A stretch of 64,000 nt of DNA from Burhinus oedicnemus (Eukaryota > Chordata > Aves > Charadriiformes > Burhinidae). The DNA is taken from the NCBI GenBank assembly GCA_008921705.1, contig VFFE01007255.1, forward strand, positions 1,446,057 through 1,510,056, in the 5' to 3' direction. This document shows positions 50,330 to 62,276 of the stretch, one piece after another (the first letter of the stretch is position 1; each line of letters begins with the position of its first letter). The position numbers were made by a program, and so were the translations under genes. Below the pieces are notes generated by a model. The model was not told the DNA's origin, did not search any database, and worked only from the letters and a program-made list of their open reading frames with translations.

Positions 50330-53300
50330 ACTTCGTGTCTGTCCACATTTTTCAAATTTTCACTCTTAACATAGACTGAGTCTAACTCTGACCCCTCACG
50401 TGGGAAAATTGAGAAACAGCTCATGTCTGCTGCATGCAAACAGGGACAGACCAGAATAAGCAAGAATCTCAAGAGACAGAAAAATGCGCACAAAACTGAA
50501 GTACCAGATATAAAAATGGAGCACAGCCAGAATTTCAGCAAAAACTATTGACCACAGGTGCACACTGCCTGGTAGCCATTGTAGGTCAAGTCACAGCATA
50601 CACATCAGTTCCTTGCTTTTCTGAGAGCTCCCAAAGGTAAGGAAGTCTAAAACCGGGACTCTGGTTATGGTGGAAGAGCCCCAAGAGCAGTTGCTAACTA
50701 ACTGGCTCTACACGTGAGACTGAATAGCTGTCAGGTACTGGCAGTTTAGCTAGTGCGCACCTATCCAGCCTATTGTGATGCAAAATCAGAAAGTTGTCCT
50801 AACTAGGGACAAGCAACGAAAATTCCTCCAGTCAACACAAAAATATTACACAATGATAATATCTAATCAGCAATAGGCAATCAGAATCTATAAAAGAAAA
50901 GATCTAAGTTACAGTACTTTTATATCAATTATAGTCACAAATGCCACTGTGATCTGATGCAGCAGTTTGTAACTACAGATGCCAGTATCGGGGATCAAAA
51001 AGACCTCTTCTGCACTGTAAGAGCTGATACAAATGCAGATCCTGTTTCAGAGGATTCGTAACTTAGGACAAGATGCAGTAGCTTGATACCATACAAACAG
51101 GGTCGGGGGTGGACAAATATGAATGTGCTTTTCTGAATTCACTGTTTTGATAATTAGTCCAGTTTCAATTGCCCACAATAACAGCGGGAGGAGGAGGGGG
51201 GGTATGCAGAGAAAACAATTTTCTCCAGCCTTTCCATTCTGGAGTTTACCAAGGTTTGCCACTCCTTCAGTTTTGCATTTTAAACTGGATTTCTCTTTCC
51301 TTTCGCATCCAATTTGGAGCATAATTTTTCATTGTCATTCTGAGATGTGGCAGCAATCAAGTGGAAATAGCGGCCAGTAGCCACAGTAAATCATGACTGG
51401 GGAGTAATTAACTTGTCTGTAATTAACCATGGTATCTGGCAAGAAACTGTGGCATCTTACAACTAGAGTGGAAAAATTCACATCTAGCATAATTATTGAT
51501 GATCACTTCAAATGGAATTTATTATTTAGGCATATCCAGATTTTAGCAAGAAAGCAGATCATCCAGTGTTCTGAACACCCTCACTCCCTCACTCTAAATA
51601 AATAAGATCATTTTTTCACCCAGACCATTACTGTGGACTGGCTCTACAGAAAGTCCTTTAAGTTCCTCAACTGTTGGATGATTGTTGTACCAAATATCTA
51701 TTTCACCCAAACCTGCAGATTTCTTGAAATCACTATTAAAATTGGTATTTCCTGTGATCACTGATGTAACTTCTAAATTGCTTAGGGACACTACTACAGT
51801 TTATACCAGCACAAGAAACAGAACCGATTCTGTATTTTAGAGACCTGTGGGTCAGAAAGGATCATAGCACCTAGTCTTACCACAGCCTAGCTCATATGGC
51901 GGATTACTTTTAGAAATGAAGAACGAAGACGTAACAGGTATTATTGTGTCAGAATTTGCAAATCAGATCCCCATTAATAGTCCACATTTGGTTGATTTCT
52001 ATCGCATATTAACACCAACCAATATAATTTCAAATGGTCTCTGCACATTACAAAATTGAGCTTCATTCAGACCAGTAAAGAGTGGCACTAAGTGTTCCTG
52101 GACTCATACTTTGCATAGCCTTTCCACCAATACAGAAGAAGAATGTTACCTAATTTAAATGGTGCTACATGCATTCCACACTCACTTTGCACCAACGCAA
52201 ATAACTGTTTTTACTTATGCAGGTCCCCATAAGTGTCAAATCTATGCCAACAAAGTACAGGCAGAATAAGGACACAGGTGGTTTAATATCTGCGGATGCT
52301 GACAGGTACTGTCAGCATAAATACAATACGCAATAACTGTCAAAATGCAAATAGTGGAAAAAGTCCCTAAGAACAACTTATTACCATTGCTGACCTCCAT
52401 AAGAACAACTGCTGTGCCATGAGTTTCTAACAGACTGAAATGCAGAGACATAATTGGTTCTATATAAGCTGAGCTTAGGGCTGCAACAAGAAAAGAAATG
52501 TTGTTTAGATGCTAATTAATCCTATAAAAGTACAAGGAGGAGTGAATTGTGTCATTAAATTGCAACACAGATGTTTGTTGAGCTCCATGCTCAATTTAAA
52601 AAATAAAAATAAAAGGAGTTGAGTATATGCTGCATTATTAGAAACAATTTATTCTTTTCATAATGGAAAAATAATGGAAAAAGTCTCACTGCCCTGATGT
52701 TCCAGGCCAGTGGGGTTTTGTGATGACTCCTCTTCCTCTTGCACTTCGAACACCCAATAAGGCCGATAAGCAGTAACAGAAGCTGAAAGTAACCTCACAG
52801 GAAAACTTAATAGGGTGTATTGTTGGATCTAATTCTAGATTTGAATATAGATGCATTCAGATTTCTGCATTTAGACACCTTGCAAATAGATACAATACCA
52901 GTATCTGGAAAATACATTCCTCTCTGCTGCTCTGGGAATATTTTGACTTTTGCTCCTAGGGCATAGACATTGTAACATACCTCCTGAGCATAGGCAAGTT
53001 AATAATGTATTGAATGACTGATACAAGAAACGAATCACTGTTGTGTATTTCTGTGGTTTCAGATCTGTTTGTTCTGCAAAGCCCTCTGTTCTAATATTTA
53101 TAAGGTGTCGCAATAAAATATGTTTTACAGACAGGCATTTAAAAGATATCAGTCTTTTGTGAACAGATTGTCATTTCAGAAATGACTTTCAACTACAAAT
53201 AATCTGGTCATCTTAGGCTCCCAGTAATATCTTAAGCTAATTACATAGATTGTTTAAAGAGAGACAAAAACAAAAGCCATTTTAAGTGGTTTCTGTTTCT

Positions 53301-55381
53301 CCTCCCGTTCCTTCCTCCTCCCCACCCCCCATGCTATGAAATTTGGTAAAATACATCTGGAAATACCGTTTAATGTGTTCATTTTCTTTTGGGTAAGAGC
53401 TGTGGCAAGGAATAAAACATGAACATCAACACTAACATCAACATTGTTTCTCATTAGACTGGAACAGGCAAAATTCCCGATCCTGTAAGCTGCATAACTA
53501 AATCTTCCCCAGACTGAGGCAGACATCGCATACCTCCGAGAGCAAAGGGGCAAGGAGCTGCTCAGGATGATTCATAGCCAGACGCTGACAAGGACGTTCC
53601 AAGGAGTCCCAGCATCAAGCGGGTTGATCTGCAATATGGGTAACTTGCAGAATTGCCAGGTAAAATTTACTGGGTTGTCACAGCCACGGCTCTGGGTACA
53701 GCAGCTCCCGGTTCCCACCGATCCTGTTATAACACCAGAACTACACACACACTGCTTGCAGACTGCTTGTGGCTCCACATATACATCTAGGGTGCTACAA
53801 GCCAGAATACCAAGAAATACAGAGGGTTTACTTGCTTGGCATAATCACAAATTTGAGGTCTCCTTTACTTCGATTTTTGATTAATCATTTACCTTGGACA
53901 AAATTGATGGCAGTATTTCCAGAAAGTTAATTTTATTATGTGAAAGCAACATTTCCTCCTTCCTCTCTTTTCTCCTACACTTCCTCTTCCTCCAAACACT
54001 AACAGTGGTCAGAGAAGATACAAGATGTCAAGTTATTAAAAAAGAAGAAATAAGCAGAAGTAAGGAGGACAGAACAGCCAGTCCAAAAGTGTCAGGAAAA
54101 AGAGTAGCTCAGTGGGCTGCTTATCCTTCCACTGAGTTATTCACATTTACACTCAAATATTTCCCATAAGGTTTCAGTTTTTCTCAACTTTCAAGGGATG
54201 GTAAGAGCCTGCCCAGGATCAGGATTTCTTGGCAGCATGCAGGAGCCAGACTTTCAAATACTCATGAAAACAGGCACCAAACTGAGACCAATAAACAACG
54301 AATAAAACAGAGGGTACCTCATGGAAACCAAAGATAACGTTAGTTGTGAGAAAACATTTACAGATTGTTATGTAGTTAATTCCCATTCCCATGCCCTGTT
54401 ACAAAAGGTTCCAATCAACACACAAACCACCAGAAAATTCCCCTAAAAAGGTTCTTTGGTCTTATGCAGCTGTTGAGTGGGTAAGGCAGAGCTCTTCCAG
54501 GCCTCGTCTTCCCTAGGCCCTTCTGCCCACAGCAGCTCTTAGGGACATCCAGGCCAAAAAACCATCAATGTGAATAAATCAGTAACAGTTCTTCAACTTG
54601 GCTCCTGTATCTAACAAAGAATTTGCCCTAAATAAGCAGTTTGGAACCAGGTGAAACGCTGAAGGCCTACAGCTCCCATTGGCAGCTATGGGGACTACGC
54701 GCAGTTCATGGCTCCCTGGCCATGACAGGCTGCATTTCGCAGTTTATTACTGTTATTGAGCCCACTCCTGCATGTAGCTCATTTCTGGAAATTGAATATG
54801 AGGCAGCTTTTGCAAATCTGACTGTTTAGGATTTTTTGGTTGTTGTTTACTGAGCTTTTCTGTATCAATATTCTTAAGGGAATAGTTTCAAATTATGCTC
54901 AAATGCAGCTCCCTCTTTCTCCCTGTGAAATACTGATGGCCATTTCAAAGTGCTACAGAGCAGCACTGAACATCATCCTGCACCAAACACTGAGACATCT
55001 TGTGTTCAGCAGGCACTGTGGAAGAGCCGGCAGCGTGGATCCCAGGTGAGGTGGATCTCACCAATTTCTGTGTCATCACACCTATTAATTCCAGTAGCAA
55101 TTGGTCATGGTGGGCATTTAATCCTATATTACCTAGCAAAAGTCAATAAAAGTAAGGTTAGACCCTACGCAGTACGTCCTTCTCTTGCCACCATCAAATA
55201 TCTGGCTATACTTACCATCCTGAATTGTCATTTTCCATGAAGAAAACATACCTTGCAATCTGTACTACAGCTCATTCAATAGTAAATATTTATATATGGC
55301 AGTGCATTTTGGCAAGGAAGTACACTATCACTGTGATTAAAAAAATGGAATTTTCTGCATGTTGAGCAAACAGCTTAATGC

Positions 55382-55480
55382 CTTGATTCAGCAATACGCT
55401 TCTAGTTAAATCCAGGCTTATGGGTCTTCCTTGTACTGATGGATTTAAGTATGTGCTTAAGTGCTTTCCTGAAGCAGAGC
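55382..55480. mobile_element. Ancient palindromic amniote repeat
   Basis: The left part reads cttgattcagcaatacgctt and the right part aagtatgtgcttaagtgctt followed by tcctgaagcag. The two are imperfect reverse complements around a centre reading gggtcttccttgtactgat. This matches an old foldback repeat seen throughout amniote introns, whose halves read roughly gattcagcaaagcacttaagcac and gtgcttaagtgctttgctgaatc. It is probably a decayed non-autonomous DNA transposon; the class is inference. Confidence 0.5.
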
Positions 55481-56179
55481 TTAACAGATGGAAAACCTTT
55501 TGAAACAAGAAGACTGAAAATCAAAAAGCCCTGAAAGATGGCTATTTAAGTCTTCACATAATCCTATTTGCTCAAATATTTCCAGGGTTCCTTTTCTGTC
55601 AATAGCAACAAAATCATTATTTTAATAACTGTAGAAAATAGGAAAGAAGTTAAACAGATAACTGAGACCACCAAGGAAAATTAATTTTACAAATTCAGTG
55701 TGCTTGCAAATCCTCCCCCTGCCCCCCCACTACCTACTATTATGTAGTTTCAAACTGGAGGCCTGTTTACTTCTCCACATGGGTCAGTATGAAGAAATAC
55801 CCATTCATATCAGTCAACAACAGCTGACTAGTTGACAACTAGTTCAAGCTGATCTATTAGAAGAGACAGAGACCACAAGAGAAAAAGAAGCTGTTATTTA
55901 AAAATCAGAAATATGTTGCCAAAGGGTACAAAAAGACCAAATACTTAGCAAAGCTTCTATGACAACTTAATTTAGCTGAGTAAATGATACAGCAATTTAG
56001 AATAAAGCTGGAAAGAATGTGACGTGTGAAATTAATGAAGCGTATGACAGTGAGGGAATCTGAGGTAAAAAACACAATTGCTAATGCACATACAAAGTTA
56101 GAAATACACAAAACAAATATTTCATTAACCCAGGTATCATTAAGAGACAAAAAAAAAAAGCTCTTGTGGATGGATTTAC

Positions 56180-56280
56180 AATCACAGACTGGTTTCGGTT
56201 GGAAGGGACCTTAAAGACCATCTAGTTCCAACACCCCTGCCATGGGCAGGGACACCTCCCACTAGACCAGGTTACTCAAA
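56180..56280 (-). mobile_element. CR1 LINE 3' end, minus strand
   Basis: Read on the plus strand it begins aatcacagactgg and continues ggttggaagggacctt, aaagaccatctagttccaac, cccctgccatgggcaggg and acacctcccactagaccagg. This is the reverse complement of a CR1 3' end. It stops after ggttactcaaa, where longer copies go on with the cctggcc section, so it is strongly 5'-truncated. Little divergence is apparent. It lies about 300 bases from the solo LTR. Confidence 0.93.
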
Positions 56281-56578
56281 TAACTATAACTACAGCAACT
56301 ATCTGTCTTTTCAGAAATAAATAAAGCATCTTCATTTTATTCAATGGTAAGCAAAACCCACCAGCAGAATGGGAACATAACCTGAGTGTGACCTACAAGG
56401 CTGAGGAAGAAAATGGATCAGATATGTTATTACTGATATAACTAATCACTCTGCTCAAGAAAAGCATCAGTCTGGGAGGAAAACACAAGCACTGAGGAGC
56501 AGGAGAATGAAGGGTTTTGGCAGAGTTCAACAGCAATGATTGCCACAGTAAATACTCATTGCAGGCAAAGAACGTTTC
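56281..56578. other. Unannotated spacer between CR1 and LTR
   Basis: Anonymous DNA of ordinary composition. A minus-strand frame of 89 codons (56393-56662) runs from here into the LTR and is therefore a chance frame. No further repeat is recognised. Confidence 0.6.
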
Positions 56579-56583
56579 AACAG
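56579..56583. repeat. Target site duplication, left copy
   Basis: The five bases AACAG directly precede the TGT start of the LTR and match the five bases directly after its ACA end. Confidence 0.85.
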
Positions 56584-57229
56584 TGTCCTGGTTTGAATGA
56601 CACAAGACTAATTTATCTTCTAATGCTTGGGAAAACTGCACTTTTAGAAGACTGGTGTCCAAATTTGGGAAATACTTACTTTATAGCCAGCTATGGTTTG
56701 TGGGTTTCAAGGTCTCAGTGTTTTTGAGCTCACCAGGTGCAGGGATGAGGAGGAGCGAGACCCAGGCAATTGACCCAAGCTGGCCAACAGGATTATTTCA
56801 TACCATGAACGTCACATTTGATATAAATTAGAAAGTTTTCTGCAAAGTGCTCTCTCTCCCTTAATGGCTGTGATCCTGAGAACTTCTTGCCCTGGTGCCG
56901 AACAACTGAGCCCTTCCGTTCCTCCTGAAGCGGTAGCGTTTGCGATGTCCGACATTTGCTGTCCCCTGCTGGGAGTGCACAGCTTCCTACTCGTAGAATT
57001 GGCTGAGTATACTCCTTGTATATTTTGTATTGCTATTGGGATCAATACTGGTTGTTTCATGTTAATAATGTTAATGATCTAGTCTTATTCTATTAAATCT
57101 GTTTATATTTCAACTCCCAAGTTTCCTTGTTTTTTCCTGGTTCCGCTTCTCGGGTGGGGAGGGGTCATCGGGTGATAGAATAATTGTCTAAACGACAATA
57201 AATTGTTGTGGGTTTCTCAAAACATAACA
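56584..57229 (+). mobile_element. Solo LTR of an avian ERVL-type endogenous retrovirus
   Basis: The 646-base element begins TGTCCTGGTTTGAA and ends ATAACA, giving TGT...ACA inverted ends, and is flanked by a perfect 5-base duplication AACAG. The start, the ttgacccaagctggccaaca section, the TATA-like tataaa at 56822-56827, the attaaa polyadenylation-type signal at 57092-57097 and the tttatatttcaactccca section are typical of the abundant ERVL LTRs of birds. No internal gag, pol or primer-binding region is present on either side, so it arose by recombination between two LTRs. Orientation is plus, from the order TATA box then polyadenylation signal. Open frames inside it (56812-57082) are incidental. 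Confidence 0.9.
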
Positions 57230-57234
57230 AACAG
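57230..57234. repeat. Target site duplication, right copy
   Basis: AACAG repeats the five bases before the LTR. A 5-base duplication is the size usual for ERVL integrations. Confidence 0.85.
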
Positions 57235-60200
57235 GAATAAAGCCAGAGATACACTTTAATAATAACATTCCAGCTCTCCATTCTCTGTAACTCCCAAACA
57301 TCTGCAGATGTCTATTATGTTATTTACATTTATCAGAGTCTTGGCCTTGTTATGGGTTCTACCAGAATGCAACACTGGAAATGACTGTATTCCAGCTAAT
57401 AATCTGCTCTTGTCTCCAGGGCTGGTAAATACACACTTATATCCCATCAAAGTCAACGGGACTAATGACATGCTTGAAGTCCAGCATATGCTAAATTGTT
57501 TTGCTGGAGCAATGTCAGAAATTCATGACTTTTCGGCATTAAAAAAAAAAAGAGAGGACAAAGCAGCTAAAGTAGAAATAAGGAAAATAATCCTTACAAA
57601 GGATTATGGCTGTGTTATTGAGGTCTATGACTAGGTCATTATGACTCTTGTCAATAGATTACATGACTGAGTTTTAATCAAGGCCCACTCTAAGGGCATA
57701 GCAGCCCCATGCTCAAGTGCCAAACAAATTCTGTCTACCTAACACCAAAGGCATTCCCAAAAAACAGACACAGTATTTCCTTCATTTGAAGAGTTTTCTC
57801 ATTTTTGCGTATTGGCAGAAGATAATACTGCTAATTCTAGAAAGACTCACTCTCACATCCACTTATTTTAAAATTAATGGTGACATTTATGTGTATTTTC
57901 GTAGGACTAGTATTTGGCGGAGGGAAAATTTAGCCCAAGAAGGATGAAAGATTTTACCTATATGTTTCATTTATATTTTCAAGTTTTGAAGACTTGTACA
58001 ATGGTTAAATGATTAATATATTTATTCAAAGTCCTGCATTCATTACCAGTTTATTATCAGCTAGAAAGAAAACAAGACCAAATTTGCAGAAGTGAGCACC
58101 TATATTTCAGTATGTAACTGATGGAGACTGTAAGCGCTCTCAACCTTTACAAAATGAAGCCCTTGATGTTTAAACACTGACATTCTCTTTGTGATGTCAA
58201 ATGGGTATCTTTGCCTTTTGTGAAGGCTAAGATTCACAAACAGAATGCAAAAATGGTATTTATCACAATAAGTGGGAAACGAGAAAAAGGGGACAGCAAG
58301 AAAAAAAAGCAACACAATGAAATGAAATGAAAGAATATACATAAGTGCTGCATTAATAAAAGACTTTAGAAAGAGGGAGAGCCATCATAAAAAGAGTAAG
58401 CAATGGGCACAGTAAAGCCAGTGAATAGGATTAGATAAAAAGCTTAAGAAGATAATAAAAATAGTTTATTCAAGAAATAAAAAAGAATGAGAAAGGGCAC
58501 AAAAGGAAAAGCAATTCACATTTTTAGCAGAATGGACAATGAGAAAACTATTCTGAGTTCAGCTATACATAATTACATCTTGTTGGCCTTCTAGTCACCA
58601 GAAAAAATATTTCAGGTCATTGTGTATGAATTTACAGAAATACTAACATTTCAGAAGTTTGGAGATTTAAATATTTAAAAATATTACTATATATAAACCA
58701 TACCAACTTTGTTTTCCATATACAAGAATAGAAAAATTCATACCCAACTCCAGCTGAATCCTAAGACATTCATTTAAAGTGTGTCATGTAAGACTAGAAA
58801 AGGAGTGATCCCTCAGCTTAAATTCACAGATGGATATGCATCAAAGGGTGCAAAATCAGATCTGAGGATATTTCTTGTGTAGAAAAACATTCTGTATGTT
58901 ATTGGGCTTTTTAATAACCAGAAGATGCACACTATTTCTACAGTCATGATGCAGCTCCTTAGTGTCAAAACAAAGAAAATACACATTAAAACAGCTACAC
59001 TAGGGCCACTTAATTCTGAAGAGGAGTGGCAACATATATCCTCTAGACAAAATAATGATCCAAGCTTCTGCAACATAATAAAACTTATTCTTGTACCTTA
59101 CACTCTTACGGCAGCTAACCACAATACAAGGGAGACTTGTCAGCTCAACCTAAGGCAACACAAGATACTCTAACTCTGAACTCATGGAAGAGCCATAGTT
59201 AAGGCCTTCCCATTGGACAGGCATGCGTCTTGTGATGTAATATACAGAATAACTGAGTCAAAATATAAGGAAATGAGAAAACCAAAATTCCTTGTCTACG
59301 TATTCAAAACTTCGAGTTCTTTTAACATAATACTATTTTGGCATACCATACACTGTGTTCCAAAAGAGATGAACAAGGAACACTATGGTAGGCGAGCTGA
59401 GCAAAACAAGTAACAAAAAATGTCCCTACCCCAGAGGGCTTGCAATCAGAGGATGCAAGCTGTTTCAATATAGTGAAGCAGATTACAAAGAGAGAAAGCA
59501 CACAGCGTGGGATGGTCTTTGCAGCCAGCATGCTCTGTGCAGTAAGTGAGTTTTCAGAATTACTCTGAAAGGTGAGAGGAAGGAAGTTTGACATAACGGA
59601 CCCATCCAGCAAGTTCTCTGCATGCAACACTGCCTCATACAGAGACCCCACAGGCCAGAGTTCATTGATTGGAAACCTCTTGCAGGGAAGGATTTCGAAA
59701 ACAAATTATGCAGTCTCACTAAAAGAAAAACACTTCATGCAGAATCAGTCTTCAAACAGCAACTTAAGACTTCATGCTTATTTTGGAATAGCTATCCAAG
59801 AACAATTTCCAGCATTGACAAGCCCTTAGAGTCATGTTTCAGTTAAAGAAACCATTCTTGGTGTGACATGTTGTGTAACTTCATGTTCTAACATGAAACA
59901 GTCAGTCTTTCATGCTAATATTTTGAAGGTAATCCCTACTGAGATCAGAGAATCCAACACTTCCTTTAACATATGGAGAATTATCTTGATCTCGCACTAA
60001 GACCTTAATTTCAGCAAAAAAAATGTCCTTAGAAACACTAAGTATAATTAAGATACTATTTCAAATGTGACGAGCAATTCTTCTTACTCAGCTTATTCAT
60101 TCAGTAGTTATGTTCAGGTCAAACAATGGGGCTCCCTCTCCCACAGATACTACATTTGGTCACAGATAGGAATGACCAAACACCACTGTCTCTTCTCGGT

Positions 60201-60439
60201 TTGGGCAAGAACTAAGAGTTCTATTGGACAGCTGAAATACTAAGCATTTGAGATGTGATTGCACTTAGGTTTATCTGAGCGAAGAGACATCCACTTCAGA
60301 TATTTTAAGGTAATTTTCATTTTCTCCAGTGATCTGCAAGCTTCCCTTCATCGGAAATGGCTGTGGGAAGGTATCAGTGTAACTACATAGGAAAAAACCC
60401 AGCCCTGAACTAATGTCATATTCAGAGCCAGTCTTTGGA
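57235..60439. other. Mostly anonymous non-coding stretch
   Basis: Only the old repeat at 57441-57508 can be named. Frames of up to 109 codons at 57308-57634 (+) and 59322-59651 (-) overlap frames on the other strand and have no motif. A short (AATGA)-like microsatellite lies near 58316-58331. Confidence 0.55.
57441..57508. mobile_element. Fragment of ancient amniote foldback repeat
   Basis: The order atcccatcaaagtcaacggg, actaatgacatgcttgaagt, gcatatgctaaat and tttgctgg follows the right half of the same type of old repeat as at 55382, where an aagtcaatggga centre leads to acatgctta and a tgctttgctg end. It is diverged and truncated. Confidence 0.45.
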
Positions 60440-60575
60440 GAAGTAGCATAATGCAGTGATTAAGACTTCAGCCTGCATGTGGAAAACCTGCTTTCAATGT
60501 ACTGCTGCTACAAATATCTGTAACAGGTTAGCAAATAAATCATTATCCCTGTACCTCTGTTATGCATAAAAAAGT
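60440..60575 (+). mobile_element. MIR-like SINE remnant
   Basis: The tRNA-like head (agtagcataatgcagtgatt, aagacttcagcctgc) is followed by a tgctttcaatgtactgctgc section, a tctgtaacaggttagcaaat section in the place of the gtgaccttgggcaagt box, and a ccctgtacctctgtt section in the place of the ctctgtgcctcagtt box. The order and spacing fit a MIR-type SINE over about 135 bases. Strongly diverged, inactive. Confidence 0.5.
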
Positions 60576-62167
60576 GAAGAAAGGAAGGACAACACAGGTG
60601 TTTCATACAGAAGATTTTTGAAGGGTATTAGTGATTGCAAGGTACTCTGACATGGTACATAAATGTCACATAAACAACCTGGGCATCGGCAAGGAGAATG
60701 AAATACCAGACTGTATGGGAAAAGACAGATGAATAGTCCCAAATGCTCAGCATCAGTTGACCTGCTTCCTCCAAAATCAGCAGTGATCTTTCCACTTCCT
60801 ACAAGAAAAGGACTAAAGAAAACGTTCATCACTTCCAAAAATGCTACCCAAGAGCAAAATTGAAAAAGAACCACAAAACTGTCAGCAGACCAAACTTCCT
60901 TCACCAGCCCACACAAAATTACTCTAAAACAGTAACTAGCGTAACTTTTTCAGACAAGCAAAACTCCAACTGAAATACTGAACCCCAGGGAATAATTTGT
61001 ACGGATTGTGAATTCATAGTATTATTAAAGATTGTTATTCATAAACAGCACAAGATAATAGTATGAGAGAGACTCCATAGTTCTGTGTAAGAGTAGACCT
61101 GTTTTACTTTAGTAACTCAAAGAAAACTTAGAATAAGTCCACATGAATTTTGTTCCCAGGAGGAAAACAGAAAGGGATCTCTCTTATAGACACTCTTGGT
61201 ATGCTGCCGCCAACATATTTTCATTAAGATGGGTACAAGGAATTAAAAATCAGAAGTTTGGGCTTGCCAGATCTTAACGTAGCACTTCCACATTCAATTA
61301 GCAATCTAACAGTTTATATCAGCTGAAAATATGACCAAGGGTATCTTTAAACTGGCAGGAGAAGAATCCACAAAGGAAATTGGGAAATAATTTTTTTCTA
61401 CATTATCTTACTTCATTTCAGCATGTCACACAAGCTATTTGTAGTGGGAAATCGTTCCTCAAAGCATTTGATTTGGAGGAACTTGTTTAGATTTTTGTTT
61501 GTTTGTTTATAAAACCAAGTTTTTAATTGAGAAAAGTGCGCTATTATCCTTAAGAGTAGCAATTGCAACGTTTCTGACCACTGGGTCTAATGGAAAAACA
61601 AAACAAAACAAACTTAGTATGTAGATAATGCTGCATTCATTACAAAAAAAAAAAAAAAGAAAAAAGAAAAAAGAAGCATTTTGGAGAAAGAATTAGACNN
61701 NNNNNNNNNNNNNNNNNNATACTGGGTGGGGGGGCGGGGGAAGACCTTTCTAAATTCTTTTCTGGATGGAACGAGAGCATTTAACAATGTTCCAACTAAA
61801 GAATTCCTGAAATAACTTCTCCGTGAAATGAATGTCTGAGGCATCTGTTAAGATGGTATGAAAGAAATTGATAGTGAAGACTGACCGAGCATTACTCAAT
61901 TGGATACAGTTGTGAAAGACTGCTCCAAAATAGACAGCTTTGTAGAAGCTATCTTTACGGTAGAAATTTTAAAGCTTCCTGTCCAACATGACCATATACA
62001 ACTCGTTCCAAAAGTGCAAAGATGGCTTAATTTTGTGCCTTGAGCCCCCATGCCCATTACAGTGAGCAGCAAGAGAATAGACTTTTCCCCAACTTTGTTA
62101 TTGATCTGACATGTGGCTTTGATTAAGTCTTTCTTCCTGTCTCTGCTTATAAGTTCGTTGCTTTATA
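60576..62167. other. Anonymous stretch with assembly gap
   Basis: A minus-strand frame of 118 codons at 60560-60916 shows no domain. A poly-A tract near 61645-61672 and G-rich sequence at 61724-61740 flank the gap at 61699-61718. No gene can be supported. Confidence 0.55.
61699..61718. other. Assembly gap (20 N)
   Basis: Twenty N characters lie between an A-rich tract and the G-rich run gggtgggggggcggggg. The round number suggests a placeholder of unknown true size. Confidence 0.95.
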
Positions 62168-62276
62168 TTCAAATTGTAAGCTCTTTGTAATTTGGGCTGC
62201 TCCCCATGAAGCATTTGTACAGCATCCAACACAATGGGGTCCTGATATTAATTAAGTTCAAGCTGTACACTACTAG
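62168..62276 (+). mobile_element. Ancient amniote SINE/LINE 3' tail
   Basis: The words attgtaagctctttg, gcatttgtacagcatccaac and acaatggggtcctgat in this order are the 3' tail of an old interspersed repeat common in turtles, crocodiles and birds, whose usual form reads roughly attgtaagctctttggggcag ... tttgtacagcgcctagcacaatggggtcctgat. Whether the tail belongs to a MIR-type SINE or an L3/CR1-like LINE cannot be told from this piece. It is more conserved than its surroundings. Confidence 0.55.

Larger units (their letters stand above)
48316..56179. other. Anonymous non-coding stretch
   Basis: It holds the candidate exon at 50023-50124, a 19-base duplication at 50292-50329 and an old palindromic repeat at 55382-55480. 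A section at about 49000-49470 is slightly GC-richer, with an AATAAA-type word and a few CpGs, but matches nothing I recognise. Open frames elsewhere are at most about 105 codons (53567-53884) without motifs. Confidence 0.55.

Noticed and set aside
53578..53640. Short CpG-containing open segment followed by a GTAACT donor
   Set aside because: Enclosed by in-frame stops on both sides and lacking a pyrimidine tract before its acceptor.
56812..57082. Two frames of 82 and 72 codons inside the LTR
   Set aside because: They lie in the non-coding LTR on opposite strands and match no retroviral gene.
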